Shown here: positions 38,387 through 49,715 of the stretch, piece by piece
Layout: every line of letters begins with the position of its first letter
How positions within the stretch are numbered: the first letter of the stretch is position 1
Assembly (NCBI GenBank): GCA_026390575.1
Contig: JAPLFR010000016.1
Coordinates: 1 to 64,000, forward strand
Length of the DNA: 64,000 bases
Origin: Ignavibacteriales bacterium
GTDB lineage: Bacteria > Bacteroidota > Ignavibacteria > UBA10030
Reading direction: 5' to 3'
The notes under the pieces: generated by a model
Databases searched by the model: none
What the model saw: only the letters and a program-made list of their open reading frames with translations
Told to the model about the DNA's origin: nothing
Program-made: the position numbers and the translations under genes

Positions 38387-39091
38387 ATGAAAAGCCAAAT
38401 AACCATAGAACAAAAGAAAGAATCATACGAACAATTCCGTGATCTTTCTGCCTATCTTCAAGCTGCACGTGAAGAAGAACGGAAAAGCATCGCACGTGAG
38501 ATTCACGATGAACTCGGTCAAGCACTCACGACCATCAAACTTGAGCTGTCGCTCTTACATGAAGAAGTTTTGAACGATGCCTCAGCAGCGACCGACCGTA
38601 TTCAATCTTTAAAAGATCAGGTCGATGTCACCATTCATACGGTGAAAAGCATTATCACAAAACTGCGTCCCGGGTTATTAGATGATCTTGGCCTCACCGC
38701 CGCCATTGAATGGCAGGCAAACGATTTTCAAAAACGAACAGGAATTGTCTGCGAAGTGTTGTTGAAACCAGAAGAGATGAACATCAACCAGGAAATTTCT
38801 ACGGATATGTTTCGCATATTTCAAGAAACATTAACAAACATTACACGCCACTCCGGTGCTACACATGTTATGGTTCATCTGTACCAGAAAGACGATGCAC
38901 TCGAACTGCAGGTACACGACAATGGGCGCGGAATCACATCCGAAGAAAAGAACGACCCAAAATCATTCGGTTTGATCGGCATTCGCGAACGGGCTCAGTA
39001 CTGGCACGGCATTGTGGAGATTGAAGGCACGACAGGGTTTGGTACTATCATTACTGTTCGATTCCCCCTGACGTCGGAGAAACAGAAGTGA
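38387..39091 (+). CDS. NarX/DegS-type sensor histidine kinase
   Basis: About 234 residues from the ATG at 38387; an upstream TTG start would add nine residues. It has only the kinase core: the HisKA_3 dimerisation helix with phospho-acceptor H40 in EERKSIAREIHDELGQAL, and HATPase_c with EILTNITRHS-like N box (FQETLTNITRHSGATH), DNGRGI and GIRERAQYWHG. No membrane or sensor domain is present, so it must read a cytoplasmic cue or a partner protein. It overlaps the response regulator by four bases (GTGA). Confidence 0.88.
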   Translation: MKSQITIEQKKESYEQFRDLSAYLQAAREEERKSIAREIHDELGQALTTIKLELSLLHEEVLNDASAATDRIQSLKDQVDVTIHTVKSIITKLRPGLLDDLGLTAAIEWQANDFQKRTGIVCEVLLKPEEMNINQEISTDMFRIFQETLTNITRHSGATHVMVHLYQKDDALELQVHDNGRGITSEEKNDPKSFGLIGIRERAQYWHGIVEIEGTTGFGTIITVRFPLTSEKQK

Positions 39092-39762
39092 TCCGCATCC
39101 TGATTGTTGACGATCATGCAATGTTTCGCGAAGGGTTGAAACAGATTCTCGCAAAACATTCCGATATGCGTGTTGTGGACGAAGCCGGCAGTGGTCAAGA
39201 AGTGATAGCAAAAGTTCTCCAGCATAAACTTGATGTCGTTCTCCTCGATATTTCGCTCCCCGGGAGAAGCGGCCCTGAACTGCTTAGTGAAATTAAAAAA
39301 TTGAAGCCGGAACTTGCTGTGTTGGTTTTAAGCATGCATCCAGAAGATCAGTATGCTGTGCGTATGATGAAGGCAGGTGCATTGGGATATATCACAAAAG
39401 AAAGCGCTCCTGAAGAATTAATTTCTGCCATCCGCAAAGTCTCTACAGGGAGGCATTATATAAGTTCAAAATTAGCGGAAGAGATGGCGGTCGCTCTTGA
39501 AACGAACACGCCGAAACTTCCTCATGTCACACTTTCCAACCGCGAATTTCACGTCATGCGGATGCTCGCCTCCGGTAAATCGCTCAAAGATATTGCCGGC
39601 GAATTATTGATCAGCGAAAAGACAGTCACAACCTATCGTGCACGGATTCTTGAAAAAATGAAGCTCCACAATAACGTCGAGTTGACGCTGTACGCAATCG
39701 AGAACAAATTGCTCCCCTGGTACTTTTCTTTACGGGATCGGGATCGTTCTACCCGGGAATAG
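39088..39762 (+). CDS. NarL/FixJ-type response regulator
   Basis: 224 residues, GTG start overlapping the kinase stop. The receiver has ILIVDDHAMFREGLK, phospho-acceptor in DVVLLDISLPG and lysine in YITKESAP. The C-terminal LuxR-type helix-turn-helix is LSNREFHVMRMLASGKSLKDIAGELLISEKTVTTYRARILEKMKL. It forms a pair with the upstream kinase. Palindromes of the kind NarL-type regulators bind (see 45875 and 50494) occur upstream of nearby operons, but no link is shown. Confidence 0.92.
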   Translation: MIRILIVDDHAMFREGLKQILAKHSDMRVVDEAGSGQEVIAKVLQHKLDVVLLDISLPGRSGPELLSEIKKLKPELAVLVLSMHPEDQYAVRMMKAGALGYITKESAPEELISAIRKVSTGRHYISSKLAEEMAVALETNTPKLPHVTLSNREFHVMRMLASGKSLKDIAGELLISEKTVTTYRARILEKMKLHNNVELTLYAIENKLLPWYFSLRDRDRSTRE

Positions 39763-39856
39763 GTTTTTCCAGAGGTAATCCTTCACAAGTTTTTAGCAGA
39801 TGATAGCATCTTCATAACAAGATTGGAATAAAAAAGTAATCTTATTTATTGCTGTT

Positions 39857-41104
39857 TTAAACCCAACCTCGCAATTTACAGGCTTCTGCAACACGTGCTA
39901 CACCGACAACCATAGCCGCTAATCTTGGATGGACTTTCTTCTCTCGAATAGCTTCCTGAACTGTGTGATACGCTTTTCGCATCTTTTCGTCAAGCCGATC
40001 ATGGACAGTCGCTTCATCCCAGAAGAAGGAACTCTTATCTTGCACCATTTCAAAGTATGATACAGTCACACCGCCGGCACTGGCAAGAATATCAGGAATC
40101 ACGTGAATGCCGTGTTTATTGAGAAAAAGATCGGCTTCTGGAGTTGTGGGACCGTTTGCCAACTCGCACACAATTTTTGCTTTGATACGTTCCATATTAT
40201 CTTCATTGATGGAATTCTCAAGCGCTGCCGGATAGAGAACATTCACTTCGAGTTCGAGAACCAAATCACGGGGAATACTCCGTGTGCCTGGAAAGCCGAC
40301 AACAGATCCCGTTTTCAGTTTGTGCGTAACAAGTTCTTTCGGATTCATTCCATCCGGATTCAAGATGCCGCCGCGTGAATCACAAACAGCAATCAATTTT
40401 CCACCGCCAAGAAGTTCAGGATGCAGCAATGCTGTTCGTTGGCCGGCATTTCCAAAACCTTGAATCGCAAATGTACCGGTCGGGTCAACTCCAAGTACTT
40501 TGCATGCCTCACGGACTGCGACAGCGCCTCCTCGAGCGGTTGCATCGCGACGACCTTCTGTACCGCCAATCTGCTGTGGTTTATCTGTAAAAACACCGGG
40601 ATGATGAACTTGCATAAGTGTTTCATATTCATCCATCATCCATGCCATTGTTTGCGGATTTGTATAGACGTCGGGAGCAGGTACGTCTTTATCTACACCA
40701 ATGTATTGAACAACAGCACGAACGTATGCGCGAGATAAATTCTCCAACTCTCGCTCAGACATTTTACGCGGATTACAGACCACCCCGCCTTTTGCACCTC
40801 CGAGCGGGAGATCCAAGACCGATGTTTTCCATGTCATCCATCCTGAAAGTGCCCGTATCGAATCGGCTGTTTCATCCGGATGAAATCGGATGCCGCCTTT
40901 CGCAGGCCCGCGCGCAGAATTATATTGGATGCGATACCCATGGAATATCTTGACTTCTCCATTGTCCATACGGACCGGAATGGTAAATTTATACTCCCGC
41001 TGAGGCCACATAAGCAATTCAGTGGTCGCATGATCTAGATTGAGAATTTTAGCGGCTTCTGCCACTTGCTGTTGAAGTACATCGAATGAATTATACGAAG
41101 CCAT
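39857..41104 (-). CDS. glutamate dehydrogenase (first of two)
   Basis: 415 residues, the short NAD(P)-type length. It deaminates glutamate to 2-oxoglutarate and ammonia. The catalytic region reads YNSARGPAKGGIRFHP, then LPLGGAKGGV with the catalytic lysine, DVPAPDVYTNPQTMAWMMDEYE, and the Rossmann block FAIQGFGNAGQRTA. This pattern is closest to the RocG/GudB-like, catabolic type, though the cofactor is not certain. A small zinc-ribbon gene and the receiver-dikinase gene lie directly upstream on the same strand, and a second, different glutamate dehydrogenase lies beyond them. Confidence 0.92.
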   Translation of the reverse strand: MASYNSFDVLQQQVAEAAKILNLDHATTELLMWPQREYKFTIPVRMDNGEVKIFHGYRIQYNSARGPAKGGIRFHPDETADSIRALSGWMTWKTSVLDLPLGGAKGGVVCNPRKMSERELENLSRAYVRAVVQYIGVDKDVPAPDVYTNPQTMAWMMDEYETLMQVHHPGVFTDKPQQIGGTEGRRDATARGGAVAVREACKVLGVDPTGTFAIQGFGNAGQRTALLHPELLGGGKLIAVCDSRGGILNPDGMNPKELVTHKLKTGSVVGFPGTRSIPRDLVLELEVNVLYPAALENSINEDNMERIKAKIVCELANGPTTPEADLFLNKHGIHVIPDILASAGGVTVSYFEMVQDKSSFFWDEATVHDRLDEKMRKAYHTVQEAIREKKVHPRLAAMVVGVARVAEACKLRGWV

Positions 41105-41107
41105 TAT

Positions 41108-41299
41108 TTAATCCTCCTGTCGTTCTATAGAATGACCGTCTCTTTTATCTAATCCATCCCGTCGATCCAGAATAATTCTGTACCAGCAGTTCTTACACAT
41201 CAACGAGCGATCTACACTCAACAGCACTTGCTGCCATGGGCTTAGCTTTTCTCCGCAATGAGGACACGCATCAAAAATTTTTATGCCAGCTTTTTCCAC
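41108..41299 (-). CDS. small zinc-ribbon protein
   Basis: 63 residues, GTG start one base after the stop of the receiver-dikinase gene and three bases before the glutamate dehydrogenase. Two CxxC pairs (C12/C15 in ACPHCGEK, C35/C38 in MCKNCW) make a zinc ribbon; the tail is highly charged. Tight spacing on both sides argues that it is a real gene in this operon. Function unknown. Confidence 0.65.
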   Translation of the reverse strand: MEKAGIKIFDACPHCGEKLSPWQQVLLSVDRSLMCKNCWYRIILDRRDGLDKRDGHSIERQED

Positions 41300-41300
41300 G

Positions 41301-44300
41301 TCATTCCTCCGGCTTCAGGATCACCCCTTTATTCTGGTGTCCGTTGATTTTAATGACAAGGTGTTTATCAAATCTAAATAATTTTGTGTATCGCTTTTTT
41401 TCTGATGGCGGCTGACTCAGTAACCATTCCCAGTCCAAGAATCCTTGTTTCTGAAACTCATTGACAGTAAAATAACCGATCATAAACGAAGTAATATTTT
41501 GAAAGAAATGAGAACCCTGTGATGGCGTGACCGACATATCCCTAAAACCGGTTTCTATAATCGCCCTTGCACCTGAAATTTGTTCCCACGTTACAGGAAT
41601 ACCCAGCCATGGATCAAGCGAACCCCAGCGGCCAATACCAATGAGAAGATACGGCCTATTCTCTCTTAAAAGCTGTGCATTGTACAAAGCAATTTCTGCC
41701 GCTACTTGCTGGCTTGCTGCTCTGTCAAACAAATGATAATCGACAGCCACAATATCAAAAATGCCATCAATCAAACCATGCCCAAGCACTTGACTGCTCT
41801 GGCACAAAACTTTTGATTGATCGTTTTCTTCCACTACCAATTCTTCCGACTCGCGGTTTACCACTAAGGGACGCATTTGCAATAAAGCAAATTCTGCCCC
41901 CGATGGAGAAGGCACATCAAAATTGACTGCAAATTCCATTTCGACCGGTGTTCCCATCCCCCACACACCCATATCAAGCAGTAACTCTATGATTTCCGCT
42001 ATCGGCACTGATTTATTGTGAAGAACTGGAGAGAATGTTACTACACGAATACCTCTTCGTCCCAGACCGTCATAAATCGCTTCATTTTCGGGCAGGTATG
42101 TAGATCCCACGTATTTAAGGACATCATCATTCTCTGCAACTTCCAAAGTTTGCTGTTGCACCAGCACATCATAAGTCTCAGCACCAAAATCCGGACTCGC
42201 ATCAAGTGTCAACGAGAAGAATGACCGCTGGGAACTATTGAGCGTCTCCTTCACCGAATAAAATTGTACGATGTCGTTTGGATATTTTGGACAGAACCGA
42301 ACGGTATTGCCGCCATCCACTACCCATTTGCCCAGTCCCAATGCGACTGCCGCTGTCCCATCGGATGATTTTTGCGGCTTCATTGGATAAAAATTATATG
42401 ATTTGGCAACACCGGAAATGTCAGGATAATATCTCTTCTCGTGCACTTTGCCAACAAGGTTCTGAACGATGACCGCCATTTTTTCTTCTTCATAGCGGTA
42501 AGAGGTTACACGGATATAATCCTTTGCGCTTTGATAGAACGTTGACGCATAGACACGCTTGATGCTCTTCAACAGTTCATTCAATCGGACGTGGATGTCC
42601 GAATGCGCATTGGGGATCATATAGGTTTCGTATACGCCTGCAAAGGGATGATACTGGGAATCCTCCAGCATACTGGATGAACGAACCGCCAATGGTGCAA
42701 GCGCCAATTCAAGGAATGATAAGAGATCTGCAATAACTTCCGGTGGAAATTTATCTGCAAGAAGAAACCGCTTTGTAATTTCCCTATCATCCTTGCATTC
42801 TATTGCGAACTTCAGCAGATCATTCTCTTTCAGAAATTGGTCGAAGACATCTGTACCAAGAACAACCGCCGAGGGAACATATATTTTAACATGCTCGAAC
42901 CTGTTCCGCACATTATAGTCATTGAGCAGCATGTCAACAAAACCGAGCCCGCGTGCTTTGCCGCCCAGCGAGCCGCCGCCAATACGTGCAAACGTTGTTT
43001 CCGAGCCAAATGTATCTTTTGAAAAGTTCGCGACAATACCGCGCTGGCATAAATTGCGGTAATGATGGAGAGAGATGATCAAATCTCTCCGCAATGCTTC
43101 GAGGTTCGGAAAATCGGAGACCTTCCTGGGAAGAAGTTTGCCGGCCAACCAAAATTCTGTCCGTGCCCTCAGCCAACTGGAGAAGTGATTGCGATCTGCA
43201 TGGTAACGAATGCTCTCGCCCGGAACAATACGAAGCATATCTTCTAAACTTTTCATGTCGTTTGCACGGCCGACTTCTGTTCCATCCGGCAAACGAAAAA
43301 CAAAATCGCCAAAACTGAAGTTGTAAATCATAAACTGTTGAAGATCATGCATGAGCGATGGTGAATCCTTCAACGTGAAAGAAGCACCCATATTTTCTGC
43401 AGAAACTTTGTTCTCCAGAACATTTGAAAAAAGAAGTACTGGGACATCGGGTCTTTCATTTCGCACTGCCCGCATAAAATCAATCCCTGCATGCGGATCT
43501 TGCTTTCCGTTGCGCGGAAAATCAACATCCGATATAATCCCAAGGAGAAATCTTTTATACCGCGTGTAATATGTCCATGCTTCTTCGTACGTACTACACA
43601 AAAGAATTTTCGGACTCGCGCGCATACGCAGGAATTTGTGGCCAAGATCTATTCCTTCGGAAATCAACCGCTGAGATTGCTTCAGGATTTCAGTATAGAT
43701 AATAGGAAGAAACGAAGAATAGTAATTCACGTTGTCTTCGATAACAATAATCGATTGAACGCCGACTGCTTGCGTATCATGCTCAACATTGAGACGATCT
43801 TCGAGGAATTTAATGATCGCAATGATGATACGAAAATCACCCTGCCAAATAAATATTTTATCGAACACTGATGTATCGTGAGTAAGTAAAAAATGTTTTA
43901 GCTCACGCGTATCATGCATCAGTAAAACGACAGGGATGTTAAGATCGGATTGTTTTACTAACCGGGCGAAATCGATTGCCTGCATATCATCGATATGCAA
44001 GGTTGTGATGATAAGATCGAAATGACGTTCTTCCTTTGCAAGCACCATCGCTTCTTTGCCGCTCGAGACGCACGTAAGCTCCGGGGATTGGCTGAGGTTA
44101 AGTCCTTCGTACTCGCCGCGGCTTAACTCGTAGAGCCGGCCATCTTCTTCGAAAAGATAGAGGTCATAGAGACTGGAGACAAGCAGAACATTGCTTATGC
44201 GAATTCGCATTGGGTTCTGGACGCCGTAGAAGAGATTTCCAAACCCATGCTCAACCGAATTGGAATCTAACGGACTGACGGTTTGATCAACTATTTCTTC

Positions 44301-44303
44301 CAT
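41301..44303 (-). CDS. double-receiver protein with pyruvate-phosphate-dikinase-type ATP-binding domain
   Basis: 1000 residues, no membrane segment. Residues 35-170 are a receiver-like domain that has lost the phospho-acceptor (FDLIITTLHIDD, Thr where Asp is usual). Residues 183-325 are a second, apparently intact receiver (IIVIEDN, GIISDVDFPRNG with D259, TLKDS with K312). Residues about 435-860 are the PEP-synthase/dikinase nucleotide-binding domain: ARIGGGSLGGKARGL, PLAVRSSSMLEDSQ with R541, FAGVYETYM. The ATP-grasp part ends in FALLQMRPLVV, but the swivelling phosphohistidine domain and the PEP/pyruvate barrel are not present. The last ~130 residues (IGIGRWGSLDPWLGIPVTWEQISGARAI) form an extra domain. 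A regulated phosphotransfer or adenylate-sensing role is inferred, not known. Confidence 0.75.
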   Translation of the reverse strand: MEEIVDQTVSPLDSNSVEHGFGNLFYGVQNPMRIRISNVLLVSSLYDLYLFEEDGRLYELSRGEYEGLNLSQSPELTCVSSGKEAMVLAKEERHFDLIITTLHIDDMQAIDFARLVKQSDLNIPVVLLMHDTRELKHFLLTHDTSVFDKIFIWQGDFRIIIAIIKFLEDRLNVEHDTQAVGVQSIIVIEDNVNYYSSFLPIIYTEILKQSQRLISEGIDLGHKFLRMRASPKILLCSTYEEAWTYYTRYKRFLLGIISDVDFPRNGKQDPHAGIDFMRAVRNERPDVPVLLFSNVLENKVSAENMGASFTLKDSPSLMHDLQQFMIYNFSFGDFVFRLPDGTEVGRANDMKSLEDMLRIVPGESIRYHADRNHFSSWLRARTEFWLAGKLLPRKVSDFPNLEALRRDLIISLHHYRNLCQRGIVANFSKDTFGSETTFARIGGGSLGGKARGLGFVDMLLNDYNVRNRFEHVKIYVPSAVVLGTDVFDQFLKENDLLKFAIECKDDREITKRFLLADKFPPEVIADLLSFLELALAPLAVRSSSMLEDSQYHPFAGVYETYMIPNAHSDIHVRLNELLKSIKRVYASTFYQSAKDYIRVTSYRYEEEKMAVIVQNLVGKVHEKRYYPDISGVAKSYNFYPMKPQKSSDGTAAVALGLGKWVVDGGNTVRFCPKYPNDIVQFYSVKETLNSSQRSFFSLTLDASPDFGAETYDVLVQQQTLEVAENDDVLKYVGSTYLPENEAIYDGLGRRGIRVVTFSPVLHNKSVPIAEIIELLLDMGVWGMGTPVEMEFAVNFDVPSPSGAEFALLQMRPLVVNRESEELVVEENDQSKVLCQSSQVLGHGLIDGIFDIVAVDYHLFDRAASQQVAAEIALYNAQLLRENRPYLLIGIGRWGSLDPWLGIPVTWEQISGARAIIETGFRDMSVTPSQGSHFFQNITSFMIGYFTVNEFQKQGFLDWEWLLSQPPSEKKRYTKLFRFDKHLVIKINGHQNKGVILKPEE

Positions 44304-44330
44304 ACGTCCACACCCGCTTCACTAAATAAC

Positions 44331-44364
44331 CGCCGCCTTTTCAGTAATCTTCTGAAAGGCGGCG
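44331..44364. terminator. GC-rich hairpin between gdhA and the receiver-dikinase gene
   Basis: Stem CGCCGCCTTTTCAG (44331-44344) / CTGAAAGGCGGCG (44352-44364) with one bulged base and a seven-base loop. The minus-strand tail is only moderately T-rich (GTTATTTAGT); the plus side has TTTTTT further off. It probably ends or attenuates gdhA transcription. Confidence 0.55.
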
Positions 44365-44397
44365 ATTACTTGATTTTTTACAATTCACTACAGCGGG

Positions 44398-46082
<1,685 letters not shown>

Positions 46083-47045
46083 ATGGACGTTTTTTTTTAC
46101 GAAGCATTCGAAGAAGAAGCCGATGCGCTTCAATCTCTTCTCGGTAATCAATTATCCTTTGATTTGACGGATAAAACGATTCAGGAAACCGGGCATGTTA
46201 CTCCGCCAGCACGTCTGATCAGTATCCGCACACAATCCATCGTTCCGATAGATTGGGCAAACAAAATTGACGGCATTTTGAGCCGAAGCACAGGCTACGA
46301 TCATCTAAAAAAATACTTGGAGGCAATTCACACACAACTCCCGTGCGGACATTTGGAAGAGTATGCTACACGCGCCGTTGCCGAACATGCTATTCTGTTG
46401 ATGATGGCTTTACTGCGGCGATTGCCGCAACAGATGATGCAGTTCCAGCACTTCGATCGCAATAGCGTAACAGGAGGAGAATGCGCAGGAAAGAATCTTC
46501 TCGTCGTTGGCGTCGGACGAATCGGCAGTGAAATTGTTAAAATCGGGAATGCGCTTGGAATGGACGTTCGCGGTGTAGATATCGTTCAGCATAACAACGA
46601 AGTGCATTATGTCGGAAAAGAGGAAGGCGTTGCGTGGGCAGATGTTATCATCTGCGCGATGAATTTGACAAAAGAAAACCGAAGTTATTTTTCCTACAAC
46701 CTTTTAAAGCAAGCAAAACAGGGCATTTCCTTCATCAACATTGCACGCGGGGAACACGCTCCACTCTCCAATCTGCTGCAATTACTACAGGAACATCATA
46801 TTGGCGGGCTTGGGCTTGATGTGTTCGAAGATGAACCGAATGTTGCCGTAGCTCTCAGGACCGGGCATACGAAAACTTCTTCCGAAACTCAAATAGTAAC
46901 GGCATTACTTCAGTATCCAAATGTTCTCTTCACACCGCACAATGCATTTAACACAATAGAAGCGGTCCGACGAAAATCGCAGTTTAGTGTTAATGAGGTT
47001 TTGTATTTTCTGAAAAACAAAAATTTTCGGTGTCGTGTGCAATAG
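46083..47045 (+). CDS. NAD-dependent D-2-hydroxyacid dehydrogenase
   Basis: 320 residues. It reduces 2-oxoacids or oxidises D-2-hydroxyacids. Rossmann motif VVGVGRIGSEIVKIG (GxGxxG) with an acidic residue at the end of the second strand (RGVD), catalytic Arg in INIARGE, Glu in GLDVFEDEP and His in FTPHNAFNT are all present. LSRSTGYDHLKK is the usual substrate-loop pattern (SRSTGYD). D-lactate or a related small acid is the most likely substrate; exact specificity is not readable. Confidence 0.85.
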   Translation: MDVFFYEAFEEEADALQSLLGNQLSFDLTDKTIQETGHVTPPARLISIRTQSIVPIDWANKIDGILSRSTGYDHLKKYLEAIHTQLPCGHLEEYATRAVAEHAILLMMALLRRLPQQMMQFQHFDRNSVTGGECAGKNLLVVGVGRIGSEIVKIGNALGMDVRGVDIVQHNNEVHYVGKEEGVAWADVIICAMNLTKENRSYFSYNLLKQAKQGISFINIARGEHAPLSNLLQLLQEHHIGGLGLDVFEDEPNVAVALRTGHTKTSSETQIVTALLQYPNVLFTPHNAFNTIEAVRRKSQFSVNEVLYFLKNKNFRCRVQ

Positions 47046-47069
47046 AAATTGTCTGTGTGCAACGTTTTC

Positions 47070-49073
47070 CTACAGTAATATTTCTTCTTGCATGATAGGC
47101 TGGAGAATTACTTCAAGAAGCAATTTAATCGACGTAGGTTGTTCCAATACAGCATGAGGTTTCGGCGCTTCACTTGCTTTCATCTCATCCATTTGAGTTT
47201 TTGTTGCCATCACAATCAATTTGGCAGCAGGCTCAAATTTCAAAACGTCTTTCATTAACGCTGGAGTCTCACCAGGTGAGAATCCGTCAAATATTGCTAC
47301 CTGAACTTTACCGAGATTTTGAAAAAGTGTTTCCCGAACCTGCGTTTTCCCCACCGCAAGAAGCGGTTCATATCCGTTATCTTCCAAGTCATCAAAAAGT
47401 TTGTAATTGTATTCGTCTTCAGAGCATGCAACAAAAATGATGGGCTGATTCGTGTCTGATTGAAATTCCGCTTCCGGTGAACCGGCATTGATCGTGGACA
47501 CTGCCGGCAGGAATATTTTAAATGTTGAACCTTTCCCTTTTTCACTTTCGACTGTGATAAACCCATTATGACCCTTCACTATACCAATGCTAACGGAAAG
47601 ACCCAAACCTGTGCCTTTCCCGACTTCTTTTGTGGTGTAGAATGGTTCAAAAATCTTGTGTACTTCGGAGAGCGGTATTCCCGTTCCGGTATCGCTGACG
47701 CTGAAGAGGACGTATTCTCCTTCAACTGCTTTGGAGTATTCTTCCGCCATTTCTTTACTTACGAAAGTATTCTCTGCTGTAACGGTTAACTTGCCGCCTT
47801 TCGGCATGGCATCACGTGCATTTGTACATAAATTGATGAGGACTTGTTGAAGCTGTGTGACGTCTCCCATAATGGATGAAATATTTTCAGAGACCTGCGT
47901 ATGCATACGGATATTGTCCGGAATAATTTGCTCCAATTGCCTGTAAACATCTTTAATAATCTTCTGCGGATTAAGTTTTGTGTGTACGCCCTGCGCACCT
48001 TTCACAAAGGAGAGCACCTGATGCGCCATTTCAGAACCATACTTTGCGCTCGATTCAATGTTATTTAACAGCCGGCGGCTTCGTTGGTCATGCAGTTTCC
48101 GTTTCAAGACCCGCACACCGATCAGCATCGGTGAAAAAACGTTATTTAAATCATGCACAATACCGCTGGCAAAAATACCGATACTTTCCACTCGCTGTGC
48201 GCGGAGGGACCGAGATTCCATTCTCTTGCGTTCCGTAACATCCGTACATACTTGAAGAATGCCCGTTGGTTCACCTTGTGCATTGCGGACAAGTGTCCAG
48301 CGGCAATCTGAAACGATATCGGCTCCCCCTTGCTTTGTTTGATGAAGTTCGCCAGACCACTCTGCGGTTTGCATTGTGAGATCATACGCCCGTTGAAACT
48401 CTTTCGCGCTGCTCTCATTATAAATAACTTCCATCACATTTCTTCCAGCTACCTCCACCGATGGATACCCGTACACACGTTCCGCCCCCTTGTTCCAATA
48501 GCGTATGTGTTTATCAAGATCGAGTACAAGAATGGCGTCTTGTGCTTGATCCAGCAGCTTTGCTTGTTCATGTATTGTTTCTTCGGCTTGTCTTCGTTCT
48601 GTAATGTCAATAAAAACTGCTTCTGTATGATTTTCGGGGGAAGACAACGTAGCTGAAAAAGATACCCATAGCTCCGATCCATCCTGGCGATGCAGGAGAG
48701 TCTCATGATCTTCCACAGTTCCTTTTGCCAACAACTCTTCAACAAGCCGTTTCCGCTCCATGGGAGACATGGTATATATTATTCCTTTAACTTCATCAAA
48801 GGTACTAACTTGAAACATGCGGAGGAGGGCCTGGTTGGCATCAACCACATTCCAGTGCGGTGTTGTAATGCGGAGCATTCCGGCAGGCGAGTGTTCGAAG
48901 AGGTTTCTAAACTTACGCTCGCTCTCTGCAAGTTCTTCAAATTGACGCTTCTTAGTAACGAGTTCTTTCTGCTTACTTGCGGCAACTGTAAAAACAAATC
49001 CTATTGCAATTGATAGCAGTGCAATAGTGCCAAGCGCTACAACCCACCATACATCAAATGTTACCTCTTGCAC
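47070..49073 (-). CDS. PAS sensor histidine kinase with degenerate receiver
   Basis: 667 residues. One membrane segment (8-31), PAS domains at about 50-160 and 170-280, HisKA with H307 in FASGIVHDLNNVFSPM, and HATPase_c with NLCTNARDAM, DTGTGI and GTGLGLSV. The last ~115 residues have receiver topology (IIFVACSEDEY, VAIFDGFSPGE, KLIVMATKTQM, AVLEQPTS), but the acidic cluster is altered and the conserved lysine before proline is replaced by Gln (EQP), so it is probably a pseudo-receiver. The gene overlaps the upstream membrane-protein gene by 13 bases, so the two are probably made together; that protein may act as its sensor. Confidence 0.88.
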   Translation of the reverse strand: MQEVTFDVWWVVALGTIALLSIAIGFVFTVAASKQKELVTKKRQFEELAESERKFRNLFEHSPAGMLRITTPHWNVVDANQALLRMFQVSTFDEVKGIIYTMSPMERKRLVEELLAKGTVEDHETLLHRQDGSELWVSFSATLSSPENHTEAVFIDITERRQAEETIHEQAKLLDQAQDAILVLDLDKHIRYWNKGAERVYGYPSVEVAGRNVMEVIYNESSAKEFQRAYDLTMQTAEWSGELHQTKQGGADIVSDCRWTLVRNAQGEPTGILQVCTDVTERKRMESRSLRAQRVESIGIFASGIVHDLNNVFSPMLIGVRVLKRKLHDQRSRRLLNNIESSAKYGSEMAHQVLSFVKGAQGVHTKLNPQKIIKDVYRQLEQIIPDNIRMHTQVSENISSIMGDVTQLQQVLINLCTNARDAMPKGGKLTVTAENTFVSKEMAEEYSKAVEGEYVLFSVSDTGTGIPLSEVHKIFEPFYTTKEVGKGTGLGLSVSIGIVKGHNGFITVESEKGKGSTFKIFLPAVSTINAGSPEAEFQSDTNQPIIFVACSEDEYNYKLFDDLEDNGYEPLLAVGKTQVRETLFQNLGKVQVAIFDGFSPGETPALMKDVLKFEPAAKLIVMATKTQMDEMKASEAPKPHAVLEQPTSIKLLLEVILQPIMQEEILL

Positions 49074-49690
49074 AGAAAGCCCCGCATATAGAGCAGACTT
49101 GAGACAATTATGAGAATCCTATTCATTGACAACACTATTCTCAAACGGTCTGGTGAGGCATGTAACATTATATTGAAGAGTGCATAATAGAATAAACTTC
49201 CTGCTGAATATATTATAATACCAACTGCAACCCAGAATCGCGGATCGTTTACCCAAACAATGTCACTCTCCCGCACAATATCCACAAATATAAATGCTGA
49301 AAATGTTATTAGAAGGACTTTAGAAATTGCGGCGGTCCATCCATCAAGAAGCGAAAGCGGTTCGAAGGTGAACTTACTTACAATCCAGAAGACAACAAAT
49401 ACTGAAAGACACAACGATAGCATCAAACGATTTTGACTTTTTTTTAACCATGATGAATACATTAAAACCACGAATACGATTTCAACCAACGTATAAAAAT
49501 GCGACGTCCAAAGATTATGAATATGATAAAAAGCAAGTGTCAGCTGTAATCCTACGTCCAAAATACTAATAATAATCAGCCATTCAAGAATTCTCAAAGG
49601 ACGCGGGAGGTTTCTATAGCGAAAACCTCCCACAATCGCAGTAAGAATTTCGATCAAAAGCAAAATATAAAACAAAACTGAATTTTTCAT
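49061..49690 (-). CDS. polytopic membrane protein coupled to a histidine kinase
   Basis: 209 residues with about six to seven membrane segments. No family recognised. It has conserved-looking polar spots within helices (EILTAIVGGFRYRNLPRPLRILEW, AFYHIHNLWTSHFYTLVEIVF, SDIVWVNDPRFWVAVGIIIY), including histidines and acidic residues that could form a ligand site. The stop overlaps the kinase start by 13 bases; the start is 25 bases after the secreted-protein gene. It is a candidate membrane sensor for the kinase. Confidence 0.75.
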   Translation of the reverse strand: MKNSVLFYILLLIEILTAIVGGFRYRNLPRPLRILEWLIIISILDVGLQLTLAFYHIHNLWTSHFYTLVEIVFVVLMYSSWLKKSQNRLMLSLCLSVFVVFWIVSKFTFEPLSLLDGWTAAISKVLLITFSAFIFVDIVRESDIVWVNDPRFWVAVGIIIYSAGSLFYYALFNIMLHASPDRLRIVLSMNRILIIVSSLLYMRGFLCKR

Positions 49691-49715
49691 CTAAGAACTA
49701 TCGGATTAAATCGCT